Shown in pieces: positions 7,306-14,327 of a DNA stretch of 16,087 bases. Every line of letters starts with the position of its first letter. The first letter of the stretch is position 1. The notes below the pieces were generated by a model. The model was not told the DNA's origin, made no database searches, and saw nothing but the letters and a program-made list of their open reading frames with translations. Made by a program: the position numbers and the translations under genes. This DNA is from JBHIER01 sp046760705 [NCBI: bacterium] (GTDB lineage: Bacteria; JBHIER01; G020348925). Where the stretch lies: NCBI GenBank assembly GCA_046760705.1, contig JBHIER010000018.1, positions 1 through 16,087 on the forward strand, given 5' to 3'.

Positions 7306-7687
7306 TGTGGTCAGTTACTGGGTGGTGGCTACCGAGGCTACGAGCAATCACAACACGGCCACATCGGAGATCTACACCTTTGAGATTGTCTCTTCTCAGT
7401 TACTGGACGATTTCGAGTCCGGAAGCACGGACAAATGGGATCTGGGCACAGGATGGGGATTAGGGGGGCTGGGTCATAATTACTCTGCTTCGATAACCGA
7501 CTCACCGGACGGTGATTACGAGAATAATAGCAACAACTCTCTCACGTATTTGGGGACGTTCAATCTTTCGACCTGTGCCATGGCTGCTCTGTCCTTTTGG
7601 TACTGGTATTTTTTGGAGGATGGTCATGATTTCGGGTATGTGGAGGCCAGTGCTGACGGAGGGGAGTGGACAAAGCTGACTGAGTAG
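7244..7687 (+). CDS. Pseudogene piece 3: end of beta-sandwich and MAM-like domain up to a premature TAG
   Basis: After the extra T the frame reads FPSDDPLAYTGLLFWSGAV, finishing the second beta-sandwich (DVVSYWVVATEATSNHNTAT). It then enters a domain like the MAM / immune-inhibitor A C-terminal fold: DDFESGSTDKWDLGTGWGL, YSASITDSPDGDYENNSNNS, LSFWYWYFLEDGHDFGYVEA, EWTKLTE. TAG at 7685-7687 interrupts it and the same frame resumes directly with TGYVFPPVQ, so this is a nonsense change or a read-through site in an otherwise continuous domain. Confidence 0.7.
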   Translation, partial: FPSDDPLAYTGLLFWSGAVGDVVSYWVVATEATSNHNTATSEIYTFEIVSSQLLDDFESGSTDKWDLGTGWGLGGLGHNYSASITDSPDGDYENNSNNSLTYLGTFNLSTCAMAALSFWYWYFLEDGHDFGYVEASADGGEWTKLTE

Positions 7688-7981
7688 ACAGGGTATGTTT
7701 TTCCGCCCGTACAGAGCTCCGCTCTGTTGGATGGATTCTGCGGAGTGGAAAGTGTGCGGATAAGGTTTCGGCTGGTGAGCGATGCGGCTGGAACTGCGGA
7801 CGGATGGACTCTGGACGAGATCAGAATCCTGGTCGATTCAATAGGTGATGTGAATGCTGATGGCAGTGTGAACGTGCTGGATGCAGTCAGGGTGATAAAC
7901 ATCATCTTAGGGATTGGGGGACCAGCCACGGACTATGAGGAGTGGGCTGCCGATTGTAACACCGATGGTATGGTTAGTTAA
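7688..7981 (+). CDS. Pseudogene piece 4: end of MAM-like domain and first dockerin loop
   Basis: Same frame as the previous piece, after the TAG. It completes the MAM-like domain (ESVRIRFRLVSDAAGTADGW, TLDEIRILVDS) and begins a dockerin: loop 1 DVNADGSVNVLD, helix AVRVINIILGIG, linker, then loop 2 DCNTDGMV. Loop 2 is broken by the tandem GTTA at 7973-7976/7977-7980, which produces TAA at 7979-7981. Removing one GTTA gives DGMVNVLDAVG. Confidence 0.7.
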   Translation, partial: TGYVFPPVQSSALLDGFCGVESVRIRFRLVSDAAGTADGWTLDEIRILVDSIGDVNADGSVNVLDAVRVINIILGIGGPATDYEEWAADCNTDGMVS

Positions 7982-8858
7982 TGTTTTGGATGCAGTAGGG
8001 ATAATTAATGTCGTCTTGGGGGTTGGCGGTTGCCCGCCGACGGCCGGGGCCGCGAAAGGAGCAGTCAGCACGGCCCGCGTCTGGAGTTCAAAGGAAGGTC
8101 TGGAGCCAGTAGCGATGAGCATAAAGGTGCCGATCTTTGTCGATTCTGAGACCGACATCGCCGGTGCCCAGTTCAAACTGGCCTATGATGCGTCGGAGCT
8201 AAAACCCGGGATTCCGCAGTTGACAGAGCGCAGCGCTCACATGGCTCTGGCTTCCGGTGCCAAGGACGGTGAGTTAGCAGTTGTCCTTTACAGACTTGAG
8301 GGAAAGGTCATCCCGACGGGCTCTGGCTCGGTCCTCATCGTGCCCTTCAAGATATCAGATATTAGATACCATATGTCAGATACCAGATTGCAGCCTGAGG
8401 AGGTGATTTTGGCCAGTTCCGGCTGCCAGGCGATTCCCGCGGAGATTGAGCCGATTGTTGTGAAGACGGTGCCATTGCCAACAGAGCTCGCTCTGGCGCA
8501 GAACTACCCAAATCCATTTAATCCCACGACCCACATCCACTTCACCCTTCCGGTGACTGGTGAGTGGGGATTGGTGAGTGGTCCCATCCACACAACCCTG
8601 AAGATTTACAATCTTCTGGGGCAGGAGGTGCGGACGCTGGTGGACCGACCGAAAGATCCGGGATATCATACGGTGAGGAGTGTTGAATTGTTTGCAATTC
8701 CAAGTGCCCTTTCGTCCCACATGCTCGGACAGGATTTGGCCACCTCCGCGCATCCGCTCCACATGTTCCGTTCTTGGGGCAGGAGTATAACTCCAGCCCC
8801 AGCTTGGGGTTCTTGGTCTGACCTTCGCTTGAAACAGATTCCTCGATTCGACGGCTAA
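7977..8858 (+). CDS. Pseudogene piece 5: dockerin end, cohesin-like domain and truncated T9SS sorting tail
   Basis: From 7977 the frame reads VNVLDAVGIINVVLGVGGC, the rest of the dockerin. A cohesin-like beta domain follows at about 8110-8450 (IKVPIFVDSETDIAGAQFKL, AYDASELKPG, VILASSGCQAIPAEIEPI). A Por/T9SS type A sorting tail begins near 8480 with LALAQNYPNPFNPTT and LKIYNLLGQEVRTLVD, but after GYHTV (near 8675) the expected WDG...SGVYFYRL segment is missing and unrelated residues run to TAA at 8856-8858. The T9SS tail normally directs a protein across the outer membrane for surface attachment. Confidence 0.7.
   Translation, partial: VNVLDAVGIINVVLGVGGCPPTAGAAKGAVSTARVWSSKEGLEPVAMSIKVPIFVDSETDIAGAQFKLAYDASELKPGIPQLTERSAHMALASGAKDGELAVVLYRLEGKVIPTGSGSVLIVPFKISDIRYHMSDTRLQPEEVILASSGCQAIPAEIEPIVVKTVPLPTELALAQNYPNPFNPTTHIHFTLPVTGEWGLVSGPIHTTLKIYNLLGQEVRTLVDRPKDPGYHTVRSVELFAIPSALSSHMLGQDLATSAHPLHMFRSWGRSITPAPAWGSWSDLRLKQIPRFDG
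8351..8390. repeat. Degenerate TCAGATA-type tandem repeat inside the cohesin-like domain
   Basis: Units TCAGATA (8355), TTAGATA (8362), GTCAGATA (8375) and CCAGATT (8383) follow each other in a 40-bp stretch. It codes for ISDIRYHMSDTRLQP, which interrupts the ordinary beta-strand pattern between VPFK and EEVILASS. The insertion keeps the frame. Confidence 0.5.
8552..8581. repeat. Nonamer tandem repeat GGTGAGTGG in the sorting tail
   Basis: GGTGACTGG (8552-8560), GGTGAGTGG (8559-8567) and GGTGAGTGG (8573-8581). In translation it adds a TGEWGLVSGPIH loop between two strands of the T9SS tail where relatives have only a short turn. Confidence 0.5.
8775..8801. repeat. 12-bp stem-loop downstream of the truncated T9SS tail
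   Basis: TGGGGCAGGAGT (8775-8786) and ACTCCAGCCCCA (8790-8801) pair with a single A-A mismatch around an ATA loop. A second palindrome, CCCCA-GCT-TGGGG, overlaps it at 8797-8809, and GAATTG-TTTG-CAATTC lies at 8685-8700. The two stems overlapping at 8797-8801 are mutually exclusive. No clear T-run follows. It lies 146 bp before the M1 peptidase gene and could be a terminator or part of an inserted element. Confidence 0.45.
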
Positions 8859-8946
8859 AGAAACCTTGGAAAACCTCACGAGATCAATTATATTCTAACC
8901 TCGCATCTTTGATGGTGGGCGCACCCTTTGCGCAGGAAGTTTTAGC

Positions 8947-11706
8947 ATGAGTGACCGTTTCTCAAAAGGGAAAACCGTGAAAAGAATATGTTATTCTCTC
9001 CTCCTAACAGTAATTCTTGTCGGTTCAGCAATGGCCCAATGGCCGGTTCTCAGCCCGGATGTCCTGGACACCGTCCAGGAACGCAAGGCCGAAATGTTCC
9101 GGTACCGCCGGATACAACTGGCCGAGACCATGCAAACGCCGAATCAAGAGCAGTACGATGTGCTGTACTATGACATCGATCTGGCCATCGAACCGCCCTT
9201 AGAAATAGTCACCGGTTCGGTCCAGATGAGGGCCACGGTTGTAGATGGTCCCATTGACCACGTGGAGGTGGACCTTCTCGATAATATGATCGTGAGCCAG
9301 GTCACCGTCACCGGGGTGTCTGCCTCCTTTACTCATCAGAATGACCTTATCGACATAAATCTCGACAGGTCGTACGCTGATAGTGAAATCGTCGATCTCA
9401 CAATTGAGTACAGTGGCAATCCCGAAGCCAGCGGTTTTGGTTCCTTCGGCTTCGACTCCCATGCGGGCAAGCCTATGATCTGGAGTCTGAGCGAGCCCTT
9501 CGGAGCTCGCAACTGGTGGCCGTGCAAAGATCAGCCCTCGGACAAGGCCGACTCCGTGGACATCAGGGTGACCGTTCCCGAGGACATGATCGTCGCCTCC
9601 AACGGCATCCTGCGCCAGGTGACCGACAACGGCGACACCGAGACCTACTGGTGGCACGAGGGCTACCCCATCGTCACCTACCTGGTCTCCGTGGCCATCT
9701 ACGAATATACCGTCTACTCCGACTATTACACCCACTCGCCAACAGACTCCATGGAGATTCAGTTCTACGTCTTCCCCGATCATTTAGACAACGTCCAGAC
9801 CACCTACGCCAAGACGAAGCAGATGCTCGGGATATTCTCCGACCTCTTCGGCCCCTATCCTTTCATAGAGGAAAAATACGGGCACGCCGAATTCGTCTGG
9901 GGCGGGGGGATGGAGCATCAAACGTGTACGAGTCTCGGGGGCTGGAGTGAGGCCCTCATCGCCCACGAGGCGGCCCACCAGTGGTGGGGGGACATGATCA
10001 CCTGCCACGATTTCCACCACATCTGGCTCAACGAGGGGTTCGCCACCTACTCCGAAGCCCTGTACTGGGAACAAATTGACGGAATAGCCGCCTATTTCAA
10101 CGACATCAACAATAACAAATATTTCGGATCAGGCACGATCTACGTCCCCGATCTCTCCAGTGTTGGGCGCATCTTCCACGGCGGGCTCAGCTACAACAAG
10201 GCGTCTTGGGTGCTGCACATGCTCCGCCATGTTGTTGGGGATTCAACCTTCTTCGACATTCTGCGGGCCTACTACGAGAGCCAATACCAGCACGGCACGG
10301 CCGTCACCGAGGATTTTCAGGCCATCTGCGAGGCGGTCTCGGGGATGGAACTGGGTTGGTTCTTTCAGGAGTGGATCTACGGAGAGTATTATCCGGTCTA
10401 CGCCTACTGCTGGCTATCGGTCGAACAGAGTGGGAGCTACGAGGTGAGCTTGACCATCGAGCAGGTTCAGACCAACACGGGCGTGTTCACCATGCCCATC
10501 GATGTCACGTTTTCAGCGCAGGGTGATGAGGAGACGGTTGTCGTCTTCAACGACCTAAGAACCCAGACCTTCGAATTCGATTTGGATTTCTCGCCTACTG
10601 TGGTTCTCCTGGACAGGAGCGGCTGGATCCTGAAAACGGTCATCGAGCGCGCAATAGAGTTGGCCTCTCCCAATGGCGGTGAGATCTGGTCTGTGGGAGA
10701 GACAAAAACCATCACCTGGACATCGGAGAACACGAGCGGCACTGTGAAGATCGAGTACTCGACCAACGGCGGTTCCGACTGGCAGACAGTGGCCTCCAGC
10801 ACTCCGGACGATGGATCATACCCATGGACTATTCCAAACACACCCTCAACCGATTGCTTGGTGAAGATCTGTGATACGGAGCACACCGGATGCTGCGACC
10901 GGAGCAACAGCACCTTTACCATCCATCGATTATGTGACATCACCATCGCTTCACCTGACGGCGGGGAAAATTGGTGTGGGGGAGAACAGTACGATATCAC
11001 CTGGACATCAGAAGGCACCAGCGGCAATGTTAAGATCGAATATTCGACCGACGGAGGAGCCGAGTGGCAAGCTGTGACCGAGAGCATACTTGATGATGGC
11101 ACTCATCCTTGGACTATCCCCAGCACACTATCGACAGATTGTTTTGTGCGGATCTGCGATGCGGTGGATTCGGAGTGCTGCGGTACGAGCGACAGCTCTT
11201 TTCAGATCTGCAAATGCGGGACGTTAGAGATTACTACTGAGAGGTTTGGAGACGGAACAGAGGGGTGTCCTTACAGCGAATCGGTGGATGTAACAGGAGG
11301 ATGTCTTCCTTACACATGGTGGTTAGCTTCGGGCCAGTTGCCAGGGGGATTGGATCTGGAAGGCTCTTCGGGAACAATCTCAGGGGAGCCGAATGAGGTC
11401 GGCACTTTTCTGTTTACGGTCACCGTAAGCGATGATCTGGGGGACAGTGATGAGAAGGACTACTCTCTCCAGATCGTTGAGTATGTCAATGCCAAGGGTG
11501 ATCTAAATGCCGACTGTACGGCTGACATCCTCGACGCGCTGTTGGCTGTCGACATCATTCTGGAGTTGATTGAACCCACTGAAGATCAGATCTGGCGGGC
11601 CGATTGTAATGGACCGATTGGGAATTGCGATGGCGACGGAGCTGTTGATGTTCTGGATGTGGTCAAGATTGTCAATCTCATTTTGGGGTTGGATGGGTGC
11701 CCTTGA
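8947..11706 (+). CDS. Secreted M1-family zinc metallopeptidase with Ig-like repeats and C-terminal dockerin
   Basis: A 919-residue exported protein. Residues 1-31 are a signal peptide (KRICYSLLLTVILVGSAMAQ). The M1 peptidase part covers about 50-560: exopeptidase-type loop GGGMEHQ (319-325, with His where GAMEN has Asn), zinc site H340-E341-A-A-H344, third ligand E363 in WLNEGFATYSE 18 residues on, and probable catalytic Y416 in SYNKASWVLHML. Two tandem Ig-like repeats follow (about 570-658 and 661-757), each with PNGGE/PDGGE, ITWTSE and VKIEYSTNGG/STDGG. A He_PIG-like domain runs about 760-848 and a dockerin 851-919. Ribosome site AGGAAG precedes ATG 8947; GTG 8977 is an alternative start. 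The likely role is peptide or protein trimming outside the cell or at its surface. The frame is intact, unlike the two dockerin genes before it. Confidence 0.92.
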   Translation: MSDRFSKGKTVKRICYSLLLTVILVGSAMAQWPVLSPDVLDTVQERKAEMFRYRRIQLAETMQTPNQEQYDVLYYDIDLAIEPPLEIVTGSVQMRATVVDGPIDHVEVDLLDNMIVSQVTVTGVSASFTHQNDLIDINLDRSYADSEIVDLTIEYSGNPEASGFGSFGFDSHAGKPMIWSLSEPFGARNWWPCKDQPSDKADSVDIRVTVPEDMIVASNGILRQVTDNGDTETYWWHEGYPIVTYLVSVAIYEYTVYSDYYTHSPTDSMEIQFYVFPDHLDNVQTTYAKTKQMLGIFSDLFGPYPFIEEKYGHAEFVWGGGMEHQTCTSLGGWSEALIAHEAAHQWWGDMITCHDFHHIWLNEGFATYSEALYWEQIDGIAAYFNDINNNKYFGSGTIYVPDLSSVGRIFHGGLSYNKASWVLHMLRHVVGDSTFFDILRAYYESQYQHGTAVTEDFQAICEAVSGMELGWFFQEWIYGEYYPVYAYCWLSVEQSGSYEVSLTIEQVQTNTGVFTMPIDVTFSAQGDEETVVVFNDLRTQTFEFDLDFSPTVVLLDRSGWILKTVIERAIELASPNGGEIWSVGETKTITWTSENTSGTVKIEYSTNGGSDWQTVASSTPDDGSYPWTIPNTPSTDCLVKICDTEHTGCCDRSNSTFTIHRLCDITIASPDGGENWCGGEQYDITWTSEGTSGNVKIEYSTDGGAEWQAVTESILDDGTHPWTIPSTLSTDCFVRICDAVDSECCGTSDSSFQICKCGTLEITTERFGDGTEGCPYSESVDVTGGCLPYTWWLASGQLPGGLDLEGSSGTISGEPNEVGTFLFTVTVSDDLGDSDEKDYSLQIVEYVNAKGDLNADCTADILDALLAVDIILELIEPTEDQIWRADCNGPIGNCDGDGAVDVLDVVKIVNLILGLDGCP

Positions 11707-11841
11707 AATGCTATAAATAAATAAACATTACACACAAATAAGCGTTTGTCGGCCTGTCAGTCTTCCATATATTTTGGCCTCTATTTGGAATAGGACAAGT
11801 GACTAATCCTGAATGTATTTACGGGAGATATAGAGGGCGAT

Positions 11842-12582
11842 TTGGCTACCGTGGTGGACAGAAGAAAGATCACTTACATTTCGAGGGCTCTGGAGAGAAG
11901 GTTCGGTAATCCAAAATGGGAGGGGCCGAGCGACCCTCTCGACAGCTTGATCAAGACCATCCTCTCCCAGAACACAAACGACCGCAACCGCGACCGGGCG
12001 TACAGCCAGCTCAGGGAACGATTCCCAACCTGGGAAGAGGTGCTCGCTGCAAAGACTGAGAAAATCGCCGAGGCCATCCGGGTGGGCGGTCTGGCCAACC
12101 AGAAGAGTGCCCGCATCAAGGCCATTCTGGCCTGGCTCAAGAGAGAGTACGGGCAACTCAGTCTTGACTTCATTAAGGATATGGATTTTGACCGGGCGTT
12201 GGAGACCTTGGGCCCTTTGAAGGGTGTCGGCGTGAAGAGCCTGGCCGTCGTCCTCATGTTCGCCTGCGGCCAGGATGTGTTTCCCGTGGACACCCACGTC
12301 CACCGGGTGTGTCGGAGGCTCGGATTGGTCCCTATGAAGGCCACCGCTGAGAAGACCTTTCACCTGATGAGAGATCTCGTGCCTGAGGGAAGATCCTTCT
12401 CGCTGCATCTCAACATGATCGCCCTTGGTCGCCAGATATGCCGCCCTCAAGACCCCAAATGTTGGCAATGCCCCATCGCACGTTACTGCTCCTTTCGGAG
12501 TTTGAACCCTAACGGGTATAGAAGTCGATCATCCGCTCGATGGCCTGGCGGCAGACAGGGCAGAAGCCGACGAGGCTTTTAG
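11842..12582 (+). CDS. nth: Endonuclease III-type DNA glycosylase/AP lyase
   Basis: A HhH-GPD base-excision repair enzyme of 246 residues, acting on oxidised pyrimidines in DNA. Residue numbers assume the TTG at 11842. The helix-hairpin-helix motif is at 124-139 (GPLKGVGVKSLAVVLM) with catalytic K132, and the catalytic aspartate is D150 in FPVDTHVHRV, 18 residues on as in E. coli Nth. The [4Fe-4S] cluster ligands C200, C207, C210 and C216 have the standard C-x6-C-x2-C-x5-C spacing. The start is uncertain: TTG 11842 or GTG 11851/11854, behind AGAGGGCGA; no ATG is available. After the last cysteine about 30 arginine-rich residues (SRSSARWPGG, SRRGF) run into the 3' end of the convergent M64 gene and look like accidental read-through. 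Confidence 0.93.
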   Translation: MATVVDRRKITYISRALERRFGNPKWEGPSDPLDSLIKTILSQNTNDRNRDRAYSQLRERFPTWEEVLAAKTEKIAEAIRVGGLANQKSARIKAILAWLKREYGQLSLDFIKDMDFDRALETLGPLKGVGVKSLAVVLMFACGQDVFPVDTHVHRVCRRLGLVPMKATAEKTFHLMRDLVPEGRSFSLHLNMIALGRQICRPQDPKCWQCPIARYCSFRSLNPNGYRSRSSARWPGGRQGRSRRGF

Positions 12583-13930
12583 TAAACATGCGGCAGTCAA
12601 CACTGGGACGATACATTCCTTCAGAAACGTAGCCAGATCCTTCAAAGGCTCCTACCTTGTCGTAGTATTCCTGGTCTTTTAGAAAGTCTCTCAATTTCTG
12701 AGTGATTTCGGTCAGCTTCTTTTCGTAGTCAGGGTCCTCTTTGTCTAAGGATCTCCGCTCCCGGTTCAGTTTGTCATATTCCTCCTTATCCCAGGGGGTT
12801 GGGAGAGGGGTTCCGTCCTCGACCAGGTCTTTCCATTTCAGATCGTCGGGGTCCAGAAGTGAGGTAACATTGGGTTCCCAGGGTTCGGTGCCGGCCGGAT
12901 AGAAATCGGTATAGGCTACATTGGAGGCGTAGTACTCGTCGGCCAGGCCGGCGAAGGTGTGGCCGAATTCATGGACGAAGACATAGTCGGGCCACCAGCT
13001 TTGAGCCTCCTTCTCGGCCTGCGTATAACATGTGGAGTACAGGTTGAAGATGCCGCCCCCGCCGTACTGGTCGGTATTGACCAGGATGTAGAGCTGATCG
13101 TATGGGGCGTTGGCCGCAATCTCGCGGATGGCCTTGTTCTCGTAAGTGAGCACGTACCGAGGGATGTCGAAGATGTTGTAGGAGCAGCCCAGAGCGGTCT
13201 TGCGGAAGATGGACTTGTGCGGCTGATCTGACCCCGACTCCTGGGAGGCCACCTCGATGGCCCAGACATTGAAATCATTACGGTGCTCCTTAAAGGGGGA
13301 GACATCGAAGAGGTCCTCGGTGAAGCGTTCCACGTCTCTTCGGAACCGGTCCATCTCGTCCCGGTTGTAGCCGTCCCCCAAGATGAGTAGATCCACTTTC
13401 TTGGCCGGTTCTCCCTTCTTCTGGACGCTGACAACGCTGATGTCAGAGGCGGGCGGCTCCCGATTGACGTAGTGGGAACCGGGGTCAATGATGGTGGAAA
13501 AGATATCCTTGAAATAGCCGCGGTCGTCCCGGACGGCGATGGCCACTTGCACCGGCCCTTTTGGGTAGGGGAACCGAACCGATTCGCTGAAAGTGCGCCA
13601 GACCCCTCTGGCTGCCTCATCCGTAGTCTCCCACTCGCCATAAATGGAGCTGAAACCCCGAGAGTAGATCATCAAGTTCGTCTTGGCATCGAACACCTTG
13701 AACAGGTACTTACCCAGATTGAGGGTGTCGATGAGATTGACCCTGCTGCCAGCCCAGATGGGCTCCTCCCGGACCTGGTCCAGGCTGATCATCTCCTGAT
13801 CCTTGGTCCCGGTGTGGTAGTAGTCCACCCGCATCGTCTTCTCCTCGAAGAAGCGGTCAAATCCCGGGTCCGTCTCTGCAGCCGCAGCGATGGCCAAGAA
13901 GATCAGCAACAAGACAGATATCACCTTCAT
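12509..13930 (-). CDS. Secreted M64-family (IgA peptidase-like) zinc metallopeptidase
   Basis: A 473-residue exported protein with signal peptide MKVISVLLLIFLAIAAAAET. An N-terminal beta domain (about 20-155) is followed by the M64 catalytic region: VDLLILGDGYNRDEM opens it, and the zinc motif H320-E321-F-G-H324 continues TFAGLADEYY, the typical M64 signature with a likely third ligand in the LADEY segment. A lysine/glutamate-rich charged insertion (KEEYDKLNRERRSLDKEDPD) follows, and the end carries FCPVCRQAIERMI, usual for the family. ATG 13930 is preferred because GGAGGACTCC lies directly upstream and the signal peptide starts there; the open frame continues to 14005 without a signal. The last 74 bp overlap endonuclease III on the other strand. 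The substrate is unknown; the IgA label comes from the family founder. Confidence 0.9.
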   Translation of the reverse strand: MKVISVLLLIFLAIAAAAETDPGFDRFFEEKTMRVDYYHTGTKDQEMISLDQVREEPIWAGSRVNLIDTLNLGKYLFKVFDAKTNLMIYSRGFSSIYGEWETTDEAARGVWRTFSESVRFPYPKGPVQVAIAVRDDRGYFKDIFSTIIDPGSHYVNREPPASDISVVSVQKKGEPAKKVDLLILGDGYNRDEMDRFRRDVERFTEDLFDVSPFKEHRNDFNVWAIEVASQESGSDQPHKSIFRKTALGCSYNIFDIPRYVLTYENKAIREIAANAPYDQLYILVNTDQYGGGGIFNLYSTCYTQAEKEAQSWWPDYVFVHEFGHTFAGLADEYYASNVAYTDFYPAGTEPWEPNVTSLLDPDDLKWKDLVEDGTPLPTPWDKEEYDKLNRERRSLDKEDPDYEKKLTEITQKLRDFLKDQEYYDKVGAFEGSGYVSEGMYRPSVDCRMFTKSLVGFCPVCRQAIERMIDFYTR

Positions 13931-14005
13931 GGAGTCCTCCTTCGGTAATAGGATTAGATCTTTAATCTTCATTTTTCCTGCGGCTCTGAAACCTGGCGCT
14001 TTCAA

Positions 14006-14034
14006 AAAATAACAGAACGGAGCCCACCTGTCAA
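14006..14034 (-). promoter_or_regulatory. Sigma70-type promoter for the M64 peptidase gene
   Basis: On the minus strand a perfect TTGACA (14034-14029) is followed after exactly 17 nt by TATTTT (14011-14006, 4 of 6 matches). Transcription would begin near 13999, giving a leader of about 70 nt before ATG 13930. Confidence 0.5.
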
Positions 14035-14171
14035 TCTAAAACGAAAAATGAAGACCCGACTCCTTCTTGTTCTATGTTTCTTGTGGAGACCTGAGACTCA
14101 CTCCAAAAGCTCTCAGGAGGATCTTTATTACTCATGGTCACTCCTTTGGAGTTCTTCGGACACACCTATTG

Positions 14172-14327
14172 AGTGTCTGTCCGCACCTGTCATTCCGGCG
14201 TGTTTTTGGGCCGGAATCCTTGTCCCTGTGTATACAGGGATCTCCAGGGGATTCCCCGTAATAAATACGGGGCAGGCTCTGCATTCGCAGGAATGACAGG
14301 AAAAACAGGCGTTTTCGGACAGACACT
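14172..14327. mobile_element. MITE-like palindromic element with 12-bp terminal inverted repeats
   Basis: AGTGTCTGTCCG (14172-14183) is matched by its exact reverse complement CGGACAGACACT (14316-14327). Just inside, CTGTCATTCC (14188-14197) is inverted as GGAATGACAG (14290-14299). Between them are three further perfect hairpins: ATTCCGGC/GCCGGAAT (14192-14217), TCCCTGT/ACAGGGA (14223-14240) and CCCCGTA/TACGGGG (14254-14272). No transposase is encoded, so it is non-autonomous at best. A clean target duplication is not visible (only ATT on both sides, offset by one base). It fills most of the gene-free stretch 13931-14325; the remainder holds the M64 promoter and nothing else I can support. 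Confidence 0.7.

Larger units (their letters stand above)
5792..8858 (+). pseudogene. Decayed secreted LVIVD / MAM-like / dockerin / cohesin-like / T9SS-tail protein
   Basis: One long secreted-protein gene can be followed through three reading frames. Order of parts: signal peptide, LVIVD beta-propeller, two beta-sandwich repeats, a MAM/immune-inhibitor-like domain, a type I dockerin, a cohesin-like domain, and a T9SS sorting tail. Lesions seen: a missing G in the GGGG run at 6415-6418; an extra T in the run at 7242-7246; an in-frame TAG at 7685-7687; a tandem GTTA duplication at 7973-7980 inside dockerin loop 2; and loss of the C-terminal third of the sorting tail after GYHTV near 8675. Two of the five fall in homopolymers and might be sequencing errors, but the GTTA duplication, stop codon and lost tail are not of that kind. 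The start codon and ribosome site are intact. The intended product would be about 1000 residues. Confidence 0.8.

Noticed and set aside
7685-7687. TAG as recoded pyrrolysine or other read-through codon
   Set aside because: The gene has four other lesions, and the frameshifts around it make plain decay the simpler reading.
9199-9783. 194-codon minus-strand frame inside the M1 peptidase
   Set aside because: Antisense shadow of conserved catalytic-domain sequence; no start signal and no recognisable domain.
12916-13641. 241-codon second minus-strand frame within the M64 gene
   Set aside because: Ser/Arg/Pro-rich frame-shifted shadow; the HEFGH-containing frame is clearly the real one.
14138-14326. 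62-codon frame across the palindromic element
   Set aside because: It translates the inverted-repeat element itself, of the kind that gives spurious FAGMT-like peptides; no ribosome site.
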